DNA of 64,000 nucleotides from Microbispora catharanthi (GTDB lineage Bacteria; Actinomycetota; Actinomycetes; Streptosporangiales; Streptosporangiaceae). The first letter of the stretch is position 1. Every line of letters starts with the position of its first letter. Below the pieces are notes generated by a model. That model had not been told where the DNA came from and made no database searches. It saw nothing but the letters and a program-made list of their open reading frames with translations. The stretch covers positions 372,001 through 436,000 of the forward strand of contig NZ_VDMA02000003.1 of assembly GCF_006334915.2 (NCBI RefSeq), read 5' to 3'. Below, piece by piece: positions 42,496-50,730 of this stretch. Both the position numbers and the translations under genes were made by a program.

Positions 42496-43396
42496 TCACT
42501 CATGACCGGCCCCCTCCGACAGGAGCCCGCGCAGCGCGTCGACGTACGGCTGGGCGGGGCCGCGGTGGCGACGGGAGGTCGCGATGCCGATGAAACGGGA
42601 CGGGCTGGGCGACTCAAGGGGGATCGCGACCACGTCGAGGCCCGGCGTGAGCGAGATCTCCGGGATGAGCGCGACGCCCACGCCCGCGGTGACCAGGGAC
42701 TGCGCGAAGAAGTAGTCGGTGGCGCTGCACGAGATCCGCAGCTCGAAGCCGGCCAGCTCGGCGTAGCGGCGAAGGAGGTCCACGGTCTTCAGGCATCCGA
42801 GGATCCAGCGTTCGGCGGCGAGCTCGGCCAGATGGAGGCGGGCGCGCCCGGCCAGAGGATGCGTACGCGGGAGGACGACCCGGAGCGGGTCGGCGATCAG
42901 CGGGGTCCAGTTCATGCCGGAGCGGTCACCGGAACGGACGGGCGGGGGCCCGTCGAAGTGGTAGGCGAGGGCCAGATCGGCACGGCCCTCCCGGACCAGG
43001 GGCAGGCTGTCCTCCGGTTCGCGTTCGAGGATCGTCAGCTCGGCCTCGGGGTGCTCGGCGACGGGTGAGCGCCGGCGGCAGGAGGCGGCGGCCCCCGCTG
43101 GCGAACGCCGCGATCGTGAACCTGGCCCGCGCGGTGGAGAGCCGGTCGATGCGCTCCTGGGCGTCGGTCAGTTCTGCGGCGATGGCCTCGGCGGCATCGA
43201 CGAGCATGCGCCCCGGCTCGGTGAGGACCACTCCTCGCGTGCTGCGTTGCACCACGGGGACGCCGAGGCCGCGTTCCAGTGCGGCGATCTGCTGTGAGAC
43301 GGCCGAAGGGGTGAACCGCAGGGCGGCGGCCGCGCGGTTGAAGCTGCCGTGGCGGGCGACCTCACGCAGAACGCCGAGCCGGTGCACGTCGATCAA
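42496..43396 (-). pseudogene. LysR family regulator gene broken by a frameshift
   Basis: Reading on the minus strand from TTG 43396 (AAGGA upstream), the LysR HTH is intact (MIDVHRLGVLREVARHGSFN, SAVSQQIAALERGLGVPVVQR). The first half of the effector domain follows up to PALTR. At about 43063 the frame shifts: the continuation VAEHPEAELTILEREPEDSL through YHFDGPPPVRSGDRSG and the rest (MNWTPLIADPLRVVLPRTHPLAG ... LLSEGAGHE) is in another frame down to 42496. One base too many, or two too few, explains this. All other parts look intact, so the lesion is recent or a sequencing error. The gene is divergent from the disrupted epimerase gene and probably regulated it. Confidence 0.8.
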
Positions 43397-43449
43397 CAGT
43401 TTTCCTTACGACTGACTAAGAAGATCGCCACTACCGCTGACGACTATAC

Positions 43450-44359
43450 GTGGACACTCTGGTGGTCGTGAGCGAGATGTGCATCATCGGCGGGAGCCGA
43501 TACTTCGGCAGGCGGCTGATCGAGAACCTGCGGGACGCCGGGACGGCGGTCACGGTCGTCAACCGGGGATCGGCTCCGGCGCCCGAGGGCGTGACGCACC
43601 TGCGGGCCGACCGGAACGACGAGGACTCCCTGCGCCGCGTCCTGGACGACCGTCACTTCGACGCGGTGATCGACCAGGTCTGCTACACGCCCGTGCAGGC
43701 GGCCGTCGCGCTGCGGGTGTTCGCGGACAGGACCAGGCGCTACGTCATGACCTCGACCGTCGAGGTGTACGCCGGCCTCGACGACCCGCCGCACGCGGAA
43801 CACGTGGTCGATCCGAAGGCCTGGCCGGTGCGCACGGACCGGCCGTGGGACGACCCGGCGTTGTACACGGGCTCACCGACGGCCGCGCACAGTTGCCGTA
43901 CGTCCAGGGTCCCGTGCGAGGCGGCGTTGACCGGGCCGGTGAAGTCCGCCCGCGCGGCCCAGGCGAGGAACCGCGCGATCTCCCGCTCGTGGATGAACGA
44001 CGCCGGCCGGGGATCCTCGTGCACGATCACCGGAAGGCCGGCCCGGATCCTGCGGACGTAGTGCGCGAGCCTGCCGGTGAAGTCCGCGCCGCCGAGCACG
44101 TGCGCGGTCCGGACGCTGACGAAGTCGAACGCCTTGTCACGCGTGAAGACCGCCTCCGCCTGGCGCTTGCCCTCGCCGTAGTTGGCATCGAGGAGCCGTC
44201 GGAGAGGACACCTCGCCGTTCTCCTTCGACCGCTGCCATGCCATGGACAACGGGCGGGCCACGGCTCTCGGCTTCCGCTTCTCGCACGTCGCCGACTGGC
44301 TGCCGTCGGTCGTCCGGGAGGCGCTCGCCGGGGAGGAGCGGACGTGCGCACCCGCCTGA
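43450..44359 (+). pseudogene. NAD-dependent epimerase/dehydratase gene disrupted by an internal inversion
   Basis: The N-terminal part on the plus strand (43450 to about 43868) encodes MCIIGGSRYFGRRLIENLRDAGTAV through VMTSTVEVYAG and PVRTDRPWDDPA. The middle third is found on the minus strand (about 43866-44200): LDANYGEGKRQAEAVFTRD, TAHVLGGADFTGRLAHYV, ASFIHEREIARFLAWAA, VNAASHGTLDVRQLCAA. The C-terminal part resumes on the plus strand at about 44198-44359: VGEDTSPFSFDRCHAMDN, GRATALGFRFSHVADWL, ending CAPA. The three pieces in order match one extended-SDR family protein. No functional enzyme can be made in this state. The C-terminal stop overlaps the aldo/keto reductase start, showing the original operon. 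Confidence 0.85.
43866..44200. other. Inverted ~330-bp segment within the epimerase gene
   Basis: The segment's coding strand is opposite to its flanks. Near the ends lie CTCACCGACGGC (43872-43883) and GCCGTCGGAGAG (44195-44206), an inverted repeat matching at 11 of 12 positions. Recombination there could have caused the inversion. Flipping at these repeats alone does not restore the frame, so a small deletion or different breakpoints are also needed. Confidence 0.65.
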
Positions 44360-45225
44360 TCGGAGACGTCCCGGTGAGCGCCGTCGGCCTCGGCGCCATG
44401 CCGCTGTCCATCGAGGGCCGGCCCGACGAGGCCAGGGCGATCGCCACGATCCACGCCGCCCTCGACGCGGGCGTCACTCTGATCGACACCGCCGACTCCT
44501 ACCACTGGCACGCCGGCGAGACCGGCCACAACGAACAGCTGATCGCCCGCGCTCTCGCCTCCTACGGAGGCGACGCCGGCGACGTCCTCGTCGCCACCAA
44601 GGGCGGCCGCGGCCGCCCCGGAGACGGCTCGTGGACGGTGAACGGCGACCCGCGCCACATCAGGCGGGCCTGCGAGGCGTCGCTCGAGCGACTCGGCGCC
44701 GAGTCCATCGGGCTCTACCAGCTCCACAAGCCCGACCCGGACGTCCCCTTCGCCGAGTCGGTCGGCGCGCTGCGCGACCTGCTCGACACGGGCAAGATCC
44801 GGATGGCCGGGATCTCGAACGTCGACGTCCGGCAGATCCGCGAGGCCGACCGGGAGCTCGGCGGCCGTCTGGCCTCGGTCCAGAACCGCTACTCCCCCGC
44901 CGTGCGGGACAGCGAGCCCGAACTGCGCCTGTGCACCGCGCTCGGCGTCGCCTTCCTGCCCTGGAGCCCCCTCGGCGGCGTCTCCCGCAGTGCCCTGGAC
45001 AGCTTTCCGGGCCCCGGCGGCCCCGCCGGTGGGACGGCGTTCCACGCGATCGCCCGCCGACGCGGCGTGAGCCCGCAGCGGGTCTGCCTGGCCTGGCACT
45101 TGGCCCGCTCCCCGCGGGTCGTCCCGATCCCCGGCGCCAGCCGTCCCGCGTCGATCCGCGACTCCGCCGGGGCTGCCGAGCTGACGCTCACCGCCGACGA
45201 GCTCGCCGAGCTCGACCGGCCGTGA
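44344..45225 (+). CDS. Aldo/keto reductase
   Basis: This 293-aa NADPH-dependent reductase has a TIM-barrel AKR fold. DTADSYHW carries the catalytic Asp and Tyr region (DxADxY); VLVATKGG has the Lys; YQLHKPDPD holds the His. NADPH site: VPIPGASRPASI near the C-terminus. It reduces an aldehyde or ketone, perhaps a sugar product of the neighbouring epimerase. GTG start at 44344 lies inside the last codons of the disrupted epimerase, so it was translationally coupled to it. The gene itself looks intact. Confidence 0.9.
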   Translation: MRTRLIGDVPVSAVGLGAMPLSIEGRPDEARAIATIHAALDAGVTLIDTADSYHWHAGETGHNEQLIARALASYGGDAGDVLVATKGGRGRPGDGSWTVNGDPRHIRRACEASLERLGAESIGLYQLHKPDPDVPFAESVGALRDLLDTGKIRMAGISNVDVRQIREADRELGGRLASVQNRYSPAVRDSEPELRLCTALGVAFLPWSPLGGVSRSALDSFPGPGGPAGGTAFHAIARRRGVSPQRVCLAWHLARSPRVVPIPGASRPASIRDSAGAAELTLTADELAELDRP

Positions 45226-45235
45226 GGAGCCGGCC

Positions 45236-45916
45236 TCAGCAGGTCCCCATTCCCTCGGTGTAGCCGTGGGCGAAGTATTGCTGGCGCTGTTGCGGGGTGC
45301 CGTGGGCGTCCGGCGCCAGCCAGATGTCGGTGGGGTCGCCCGCCGCCTGGAGGTTGGCGAGCAGTTCCTCCTCGTCGCCCTGCTCCGTGTTCAGCACTCC
45401 CACCCGGATCAGGCCGCTCAGCGCGGCGCCCGCGTAGCAGTCGGCCTGGAGTTCCCGCTCCACGTTGAAGCGGAAGTCCTCGACGAGTTGGGCCTGCACG
45501 GCGTGCCCCAATTCGTGCGGGATCACGACATAGACCGCCCCGTCGCCCATCTGGTCGTACATCGCCTTGAGCCAGGCCGCGTCGTAGGCGATGAAATGGC
45601 CGTACGGACAGTAGAAGGCGTTCTCCGGCACGGCCGCCTGCCCACCGCAGTCGGGGCCGTTGGCGCCCTGATAGGCGACGAAGCGGGTGATCGGGCGATA
45701 GGTCCCGCCGTTCTCCTGGAAGCGTTGCGACCAGAACCACTCGGTGAGGCACCGGGCCAGCTTGACGTCGCCGGGGAAGTCGTCGCCGGTGCCCTCGCAC
45801 GGCGTCCCTCGGGACGCCGCGTCCCCCGGCTGGGCCCGGTCGGGCGGGGAGCCGGTGCCACAGGACGCGACGAGGACCGCCAGGAGCAGCAGCACGGCCA
45901 GTGTTCGGCGGTTCAT
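45236..45916 (-). CDS. Lipoprotein zinc metallopeptidase (YpfJ-like)
   Basis: This 226-aa protein has a lipoprotein signal (RRTLAVLLLLAVLVASCG, lipobox VASC). The metallopeptidase core contains HELGH in VVIPHELGHAVQAQ and the downstream ligand region ERELQADCYAGAAL, the layout of the putative neutral zinc metallopeptidase family. Paired cysteines (CEGT, ARCLTE, DCGG, YCPYGH) suggest disulfides. It is likely an extracytoplasmic protease. ATG at 45916 is preferred over an upstream start because it begins the signal peptide. Confidence 0.82.
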   Translation of the reverse strand: MNRRTLAVLLLLAVLVASCGTGSPPDRAQPGDAASRGTPCEGTGDDFPGDVKLARCLTEWFWSQRFQENGGTYRPITRFVAYQGANGPDCGGQAAVPENAFYCPYGHFIAYDAAWLKAMYDQMGDGAVYVVIPHELGHAVQAQLVEDFRFNVERELQADCYAGAALSGLIRVGVLNTEQGDEEELLANLQAAGDPTDIWLAPDAHGTPQQRQQYFAHGYTEGMGTC

Positions 45917-45976
45917 TTCAATGTGAATACCCATTTAGGCGGCAAAGATCTGCGCTTTTCGCCGAACGCGAGAGTT

Positions 45977-47437
45977 TTACATTCCCCAGGTGTGGACGGG
46001 CTCGTTCGTGTGCATGTGCTGCAGGTAGCGGAGCGTCATGCGGCGCAGCGCCTCGTGGTCCCCGCCGAACGCGCGGGCCGTCCTGACCTGCCAGTCCGCC
46101 CCCGTACGGCCGGTCACGCAGCGCCGCTCGATGATGCCGAGCAGCCGGTCGCGCTGGACCGGGTCGACCTCCCACAGGTCGAGCCCGTGGTAGGCCATGG
46201 GCAGCAGCCTGCGCAGGATCAGCTCGGCGGCGGGCACCTCCCCCAGGCCCGGCCAGTAGAGGCGGGCATCGAGGCCGTGCCGCGCGGCGTTGCGGAGGTT
46301 GTCCTCCGCGGCGGCGAAGGACATGTGCGTCCACACGGGCCGCTCGGCCGCCGGGAGCACGCGCATGAGCCCGTAGTAGAACGCGGCGTTGGCGGCGATG
46401 TCGGCCACCGTCGGCCCGGCGGGCAGCACGCGGTTCTCCACCCGCAGGTGGGGGACGCCGTCCGAGACGTCGTAGACGGGCCGGTTCCATCGGTAGACGG
46501 TGCCGTTGTGCAGGCGCAGCTCGTGCAGCTCGGGCACCCCGCCCTCGTCGAGGACCCGCCTCGGGTCCTCCTCGTCGCACAGGGGCAGCAGCGCGGGGAA
46601 GTAGCGGACGTTCTCCTCGAACAGGTCGAAGACCGACGTGATCCACCGCTCCCCGAACCAGACGCGCGGCCGCACGCCCTGAGCCTTCAGCTCCTCGGGC
46701 CGGGTGTCGGTGGCCTGCTCGAACAGGCTGATCCTGGTCTCGCGCCACAGCTCCTTGCCGAACAGGAACGGCGAGTTGGCCGCGACCGCGACCTGCGGAC
46801 CGGCGATGACCTGGGCCGCGTTCCAGTGGTCGGCGAACGTCTCGGGGCTGACCTGCAGGTGGAGCTGCACGCTCGTGCACGCCGCCTCGGGGGTGATGCT
46901 GTCGGCGTAGGTGTCGAGCCGCTCCACCCCCTCGATCATGAGGTGCAGATCCTCGCCACGGGCGGCGAAGATCTGCTCGTTCAGCAGCTTGTAGCGGGGG
47001 TTGGCCGACAGCGTCCCCTCGCTGACGTCGCTCTCGCGCAGCGTCGGCAGGATGCCGACCAGCATGAGCTGCCCGCCGACACGCGCCGCCCGCTCCTGCG
47101 CCCGGTTGAGGCGGAGCCGTACGGACTCCTCCAGCAGGCGGCTGCCCTCGCCGGACAGCACCTGCGGCGGAATGTTGATCTCGACGTTGAACTGGCCCAG
47201 CTCCGTCGCCCAGTCGGGCTCCGCGATGGCGGCCAGGACCTCGGCGTTCTTCATCGCCGGCTCGCCCCGGGAGTCGACCAGGTTCAGCTCGATCTCCAGG
47301 CCCATCTGGGGCCGGTCGAACCCGAACCGCGACTCCCGCAGCATCTCGGCCAGGACGTCCAGCGACAGCTTCACCTTGTCCCGATAGCGACGGCGGTCCT
47401 CCCGGCTGAAGGAGACGGAGGGTACGTCACGGCCCAT
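45977..47437 (-). CDS. Glutamate-cysteine ligase (GCS2) family protein
   Basis: This protein of about 486 aa has GCS2-type carboxylate-amine ligase features. MGLEIELNLVDSRGEPAMKN contains the ExE metal/ATP motif, LGQFNVEINIPPQVLSG the substrate loop, and TPEAACTSVQLHLQVSPETFADHWNAAQVIAGP and LHNGTVYRWNRPVYDV follow. Actinobacteria usually make mycothiol, so it may make gamma-glutamyl compounds other than glutathione. An in-frame TTG at 47458 is an alternative start. It is followed 60 nt later by the zinc peptidase gene on the same strand. Confidence 0.82.
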   Translation of the reverse strand: MGRDVPSVSFSREDRRRYRDKVKLSLDVLAEMLRESRFGFDRPQMGLEIELNLVDSRGEPAMKNAEVLAAIAEPDWATELGQFNVEINIPPQVLSGEGSRLLEESVRLRLNRAQERAARVGGQLMLVGILPTLRESDVSEGTLSANPRYKLLNEQIFAARGEDLHLMIEGVERLDTYADSITPEAACTSVQLHLQVSPETFADHWNAAQVIAGPQVAVAANSPFLFGKELWRETRISLFEQATDTRPEELKAQGVRPRVWFGERWITSVFDLFEENVRYFPALLPLCDEEDPRRVLDEGGVPELHELRLHNGTVYRWNRPVYDVSDGVPHLRVENRVLPAGPTVADIAANAAFYYGLMRVLPAAERPVWTHMSFAAAEDNLRNAARHGLDARLYWPGLGEVPAAELILRRLLPMAYHGLDLWEVDPVQRDRLLGIIERRCVTGRTGADWQVRTARAFGGDHEALRRMTLRYLQHMHTNEPVHTWGM

Positions 47438-47494
47438 CCACTGAGCGTCGCACGTCAAGGGGCGATCGCACCAGACGGGTCCGCACAGACGGGT

Positions 47495-48133
47495 TCAGAC
47501 CAGACGTCTGGCGGTGGCCCAGCGCGACAGCTCGTGGCGGTTGGACAGCTGCAGTTTGCGCAGCACGCTCGACACGTGCGTCTCGACGGTCTTCACCGAG
47601 ATGAACAGCTCCTTGGCGATCTCCTTGTAGGCGTAACCCCGGGCGATCAGCCGCAGCACCTCACGCTCCCGCTGGGTGAGCGAGTCGAGCTCCGGGTCGA
47701 TGGGCGGGGCCTCCGTCGAGGCGAACGCGTCGAGGACGAACCCGGCCAGCCGCGGCGAGAACACCGCGTCGCCCTCCGACACCCGGTTGATCGCGTCGGT
47801 CAGCTCCGCGCCGCTGATCGTCTTGGTCACGTAGCCCCGGGCGCCGCCCCGGATGACCCCGATCACGTCCTCGGCCGCGTCCGACACCGACAGCGCGAGG
47901 AAGCGCACCTGGGAGCCGGAGCCGAGCACGCGCCGCAGCACCTCCTGGCCGCCGCCGCCCGGCATGTGCACGTCGAGCAGCACCACGTCGGGCTGCAGCT
48001 CGCCGATCGCCGTCACCGCCGACTCCACGTCCTCGGCCTCGCCGATCACCTGGATCGACGGCCCCAGCTCGGCCCGCACGCCGGACCGGAACAGCCGGTG
48101 GTCGTCGACGATCAGCACGCGTACGGTCTTCAT
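47495..48133 (-). CDS. LuxR-type response regulator of the PspC envelope-stress system
   Basis: This 212-aa regulator has a receiver (phospho-Asp in VVLLDVHMPGGGG, Lys in GYVTKTISG) and a LuxR HTH (LDSLTQREREVLRLIARGYAYKEIAKELFISVKTVETHVSSVLRKL). Its partner is the PspC-type histidine kinase at 49507-50703, now separated by a TnpB element. In the reconstructed empty site the kinase stop is 3 nt before this ATG. The ribosome binding site now used (GGAGG, seven nt upstream) is largely made by the first bases of the element. It likely controls the divergent PspC/LiaF-like gene. Confidence 0.92.
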   Translation of the reverse strand: MKTVRVLIVDDHRLFRSGVRAELGPSIQVIGEAEDVESAVTAIGELQPDVVLLDVHMPGGGGQEVLRRVLGSGSQVRFLALSVSDAAEDVIGVIRGGARGYVTKTISGAELTDAINRVSEGDAVFSPRLAGFVLDAFASTEAPPIDPELDSLTQREREVLRLIARGYAYKEIAKELFISVKTVETHVSSVLRKLQLSNRHELSRWATARRLV

Positions 48134-48136
48134 CAG

Positions 48137-48140
48137 TTAC
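48137..48140 (+). other. TTAC target site at the left end of the TnpB element
   Basis: TTAC directly precedes the element's first base. TTAC is the left target of IS608-type single-strand transposition and would serve as the target-adjacent motif for TnpB. Confidence 0.6.
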
Positions 48141-49510
48141 CTCCGAGGAAACTCCGCCTGCGGGCGGGAGGAATCAGAGCTCTGCGGAGTAGCGCAGGGA
48201 CAGACGATTGTCCCAAAGGCAAACCGCCATCTACCGCAACCGGCCAGTGCGCGACCGATCCGTCGCTGAGTGTGACGCTGTGGCGCAGATCGTGAAGCGG
48301 TCCTACAAGTACCGCTTCTACCCGACCCATGAGCAGGCCGACAAGCTTGCGCGGACGTTCGGCTGCGTCCGCCTGGTCTACAACAAGGCGCTGGAGCAGC
48401 ACATCCGTGCCTATGGGACCGAAGGCCGCCGCGTCTCCTACATGGAGTCCTCGTCCGCTCTCACCGCGTGGAAGAAGACCCCCGAGCTTGGGTTTCTCTC
48501 CGAAGTGTCGTCGATGCCGCTGCAGCAGGCGCTGCGCCATCTGTACGCGGCGTTCGGGAACTTCTTCGCCAAGCGGGCCAACTACCCTGCGTTCAAGTCC
48601 CGCAAGCGATCCCGGGCATCGGCGGAATACACCCGCTCGAGCTTCCGCTGGCGCAACGGCCAATTGACGCTGGCCAAGATGGACACCCCGCTGGACGTCG
48701 TGTGGTCGCGGCCGCTCCCGGACGGCGCCCGACCGTCCACGGTGACCGTGTCCCGCGACAGCGCGGGACGGTGGTTCGTGTCGATCCTGGTGGAGGAGAG
48801 GATCCGCCCGCTCGCCCCCAACGGGGACGCGGTCGGTGTGGACGCGGGGATCAGCGCTCTGGTGACGCTGTCCACGGGGAAGAAGGTCACCAACCCGCGC
48901 CATGAGCGGGCCGACCGGCGCAGGCTGGCCAGGGCGCAGCAGGCGCTCGCCCGCAAAGCCAAGGGATCGGCGAACCATGCCAAGGCCCGTCTCAAGGTGG
49001 CGCGCATCCATGCCCGGATCGCCGACCGACGCCGGGACCACCTGCACAAGTCGACCACTCGGCTCGTCCGTGAGACCCAAACGGTCGTGATCGAGGACCT
49101 CACCGTCCGCAACCTGATGAAGAACAGGAGACTCGCCCGCGCCATATCCGACGCATCGTGGCGGGAAATGCGGGCGATGCTGGAGTACAAGGCGGCCTGG
49201 TACGGACGGGAACTGCTGGTCGTGGACCGGTGGTTCCCCTCCTCCAAGCTGTGTTCGGCGTGCGGCACGCTCCAACGATCCCTGCCGCTGCACGTCAGGA
49301 AGTGGCGATGCGCCTGCGGTGCGGTCCACGACCGGGACGTCAACGCCGCCGAGAACATCCTCGCCGCCGGGCTGGCGGAGAGGCGAAACGCCTGTGGAGC
49401 TGGTGTGAGACCTCAACGAGAATCCTCTCGGGCGGGCGACCGGCAGCGAAGCAGGAAGCCCAGCCGGTGACGGTTGGACTCCCCACCTTTCCGGGAGGGG
49501 AGGAAGTCAA
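48141..49510 (+). mobile_element. TnpB-only IS200/IS605-group element (IS608-like ends), 1370 bp
   Basis: It is bounded by TTAC on the left (48137-48140) and TCAA at its right end (49507-49510), the two cleavage-site sequences of IS608. A left-end hairpin at 48152-48170 (CTCCGCC/GGCGGGAG with one bulge), a GGGACA/TGTCCC hairpin at 48197-48214 and a right-end hairpin at 49479-49502 (CTCCCC/GGGGAG) fit this group. No TnpA gene is present, so the element depends on another transposase. Removing it joins the flanks into a perfect in-frame end of the kinase gene (MKREQ then TAA), three nt before the regulator ATG with AGGGAG correctly spaced. No target duplication, as expected for this family. Confidence 0.85.
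48280..49470 (+). CDS. tnpB: TnpB, RNA-guided endonuclease of an IS200/IS605-type element
   Basis: This 396-aa protein has the N-terminal HTH_OrfB region (VKRSYKYRFYPTHEQADKLARTFGCVRLVYNKAL). The RuvC catalytic residues appear as DAGISALVTLS (Asp), TVVIEDLTVRNLM (Glu) and HDRDVNAAENIL (Asp). The zinc finger is CSACG ... CACG between them. All three catalytic acids and four Cys are intact, so nuclease activity is likely. GTG starts at 48280 or 48292 are possible. TnpB cuts DNA next to the element's target motif using a guide RNA from the right end, which helps keep the element in the population. Confidence 0.92.
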   Translation: MAQIVKRSYKYRFYPTHEQADKLARTFGCVRLVYNKALEQHIRAYGTEGRRVSYMESSSALTAWKKTPELGFLSEVSSMPLQQALRHLYAAFGNFFAKRANYPAFKSRKRSRASAEYTRSSFRWRNGQLTLAKMDTPLDVVWSRPLPDGARPSTVTVSRDSAGRWFVSILVEERIRPLAPNGDAVGVDAGISALVTLSTGKKVTNPRHERADRRRLARAQQALARKAKGSANHAKARLKVARIHARIADRRRDHLHKSTTRLVRETQTVVIEDLTVRNLMKNRRLARAISDASWREMRAMLEYKAAWYGRELLVVDRWFPSSKLCSACGTLQRSLPLHVRKWRCACGAVHDRDVNAAENILAAGLAERRNACGAGVRPQRESSRAGDRQRSRKPSR

Positions 49511-49530
49511 TGCTCCCTCTTCATGGTCAG
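49340..49530 (+). ncRNA. Putative omega RNA: tnpB 3' end, right-end hairpin and guide
   Basis: In this family the omega RNA overlaps the 3' part of tnpB, includes the right-end hairpin (49479-49502) and ends in a guide taken from flanking DNA. Here the guide would begin at 49511 (TGCTCCCTCTTCAT), i.e. the 3' end of the kinase gene. The 5' limit is a guess. Confidence 0.45.
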
Positions 49531-50703
49531 CATGACCTCGGTTCCGTCGCCCGGTTCGGTCCTGACCCGGGCACTTCCCCCGTTGCGCTCCATCCTGCCG
49601 ATGATCGACTGGCGGATGCCCATCCGGTCCCCGGCGACGTCGTCGAGCACGAAGCCCTTGCCCCGGTCCCGGACGAACACCGTCACCTCGTCGGGCTCGA
49701 CCTCGGCGTAGACGGAGACCACCGGAGCCCCACTGTATTTGCACGCGTTGACCATCGCCTGCCGGGCGGCCTGCAGCAGGGCCCCCAGGCCCTCGTTCAG
49801 CTCGCAGTCGCCCACGCAGACCACCTCGATCTGCACGCCGTGGGCGTCCTCCTCCTCGGCCGCGACCCGCCGCACGGCGGCGGCGAGGGTGGCGTCGGCG
49901 TCCTGCTTGGGCTGGTAGAGCCAGTTGCGCAGCTCACGCTCCTGCGACCGGGCGAGCCTGGCGACCTCCCGCGCGTCGTGGGCGTTGCGCTGGATGAGGG
50001 TCAGCGTGTGCAGCACCGAGTCGTGGACGTGGGCGGCCACCTCGGCCCGCTCCTCCTGCCTGATGCGCTCGGTGCGCTCCCGCTGGAGCTCCTTCACGAG
50101 CGAGGCCAGCCAGGGCGCGGCGATCATCAGCATGCCGCCGACGACGACCGCGGTGAACACGAGCCCGGTCCCGGCCTTGGCCAGCTCGCCGCTCGCGGCC
50201 AGGAAGCCGATCGCACCGACGACGACGAGCAGCGCTCCGATGCCGGTGCGCACCCAGGTCGTGCTGACCTGCTTGACCGCGCCCGACATCCACCGCTGCC
50301 GCCGTCCCGGGTCGGCCTGCTGCCACAGGATCAGCGCGCCGATGCCGCCGACCGCGATCGGCCACGTGCCGAACCCGCCGCTGGAGGCGCCCGTCATCCA
50401 GGCGAAGCCCGCCAGCGCCAGCCACAGCACGCCGTAGGCGGCGAGCTGGCCCCACTCGCGGGCCGGCTCGCGGCCTTTCACCTCCTCCTTGGGGGTGAAC
50501 ATCCACAGCGCGGCGTACGCCACGACGCCCAGCCCGTCGACGACGGTGAGCAGCACGAACGCGAGGCGCAGCACGACGGGGTCGAGCCGCAGCTGGGCGG
50601 CGGCACCCTGCGCGACGCCCGCGACCACCCGGCCCGAGGCGGGCCGGACCATCCGGGGGTACGCCGCGGGGGCGTTAGTCATCTCAGACATCTCGGGAAG
50701 CAT
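49507..50703 (-). CDS. PspC-domain sensor histidine kinase
   Basis: This kinase of about 398 aa has an N-terminal PspC domain (about 15-70: RPASGRVVAGVAQGAAAQLRLDPVVLRLAFV) and several membrane spans. The HisKA_3 helix is RAEVAAHVHDSVLHTLTLIQRNA, and the HATPase_c domain is ACKYSGAP, VFVRDRGKGFVLDD, GIRQSIIGRM. These PspC-kinases pair with a LuxR regulator and a PspC/LiaF-like protein and respond to envelope stress. The original end was apparently MKREQ-stop; now the last codon reads His and the TGA stop is supplied by the TCAA end of the inserted element. The start is ATG 50703; GTG 50709 or ATG 50691 are alternatives. Confidence 0.9.
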   Translation of the reverse strand: MLPEMSEMTNAPAAYPRMVRPASGRVVAGVAQGAAAQLRLDPVVLRLAFVLLTVVDGLGVVAYAALWMFTPKEEVKGREPAREWGQLAAYGVLWLALAGFAWMTGASSGGFGTWPIAVGGIGALILWQQADPGRRQRWMSGAVKQVSTTWVRTGIGALLVVVGAIGFLAASGELAKAGTGLVFTAVVVGGMLMIAAPWLASLVKELQRERTERIRQEERAEVAAHVHDSVLHTLTLIQRNAHDAREVARLARSQERELRNWLYQPKQDADATLAAAVRRVAAEEEDAHGVQIEVVCVGDCELNEGLGALLQAARQAMVNACKYSGAPVVSVYAEVEPDEVTVFVRDRGKGFVLDDVAGDRMGIRQSIIGRMERNGGSARVRTEPGDGTEVMLTMKREH

Positions 50704-50730
50704 CGTCACACGTCACCGACGATGAGCGCA

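Noticed and set aside
47500-47511. 12-bp palindrome CCAGACGTCTGG
   Set aside because: It lies inside the last codons of the LuxR-type regulator; no flanking signals to support a function.
48208-48279. Earlier in-frame start for TnpB
   Set aside because: The added residues fall in the left-end hairpin region and do not match TnpB N-termini; GTG 48280 or 48292 is better.
45266-48295. 1009-residue plus-strand frame across three minus-strand genes
   Set aside because: Passes over metallopeptidase, ligase and regulator genes without any family signature.
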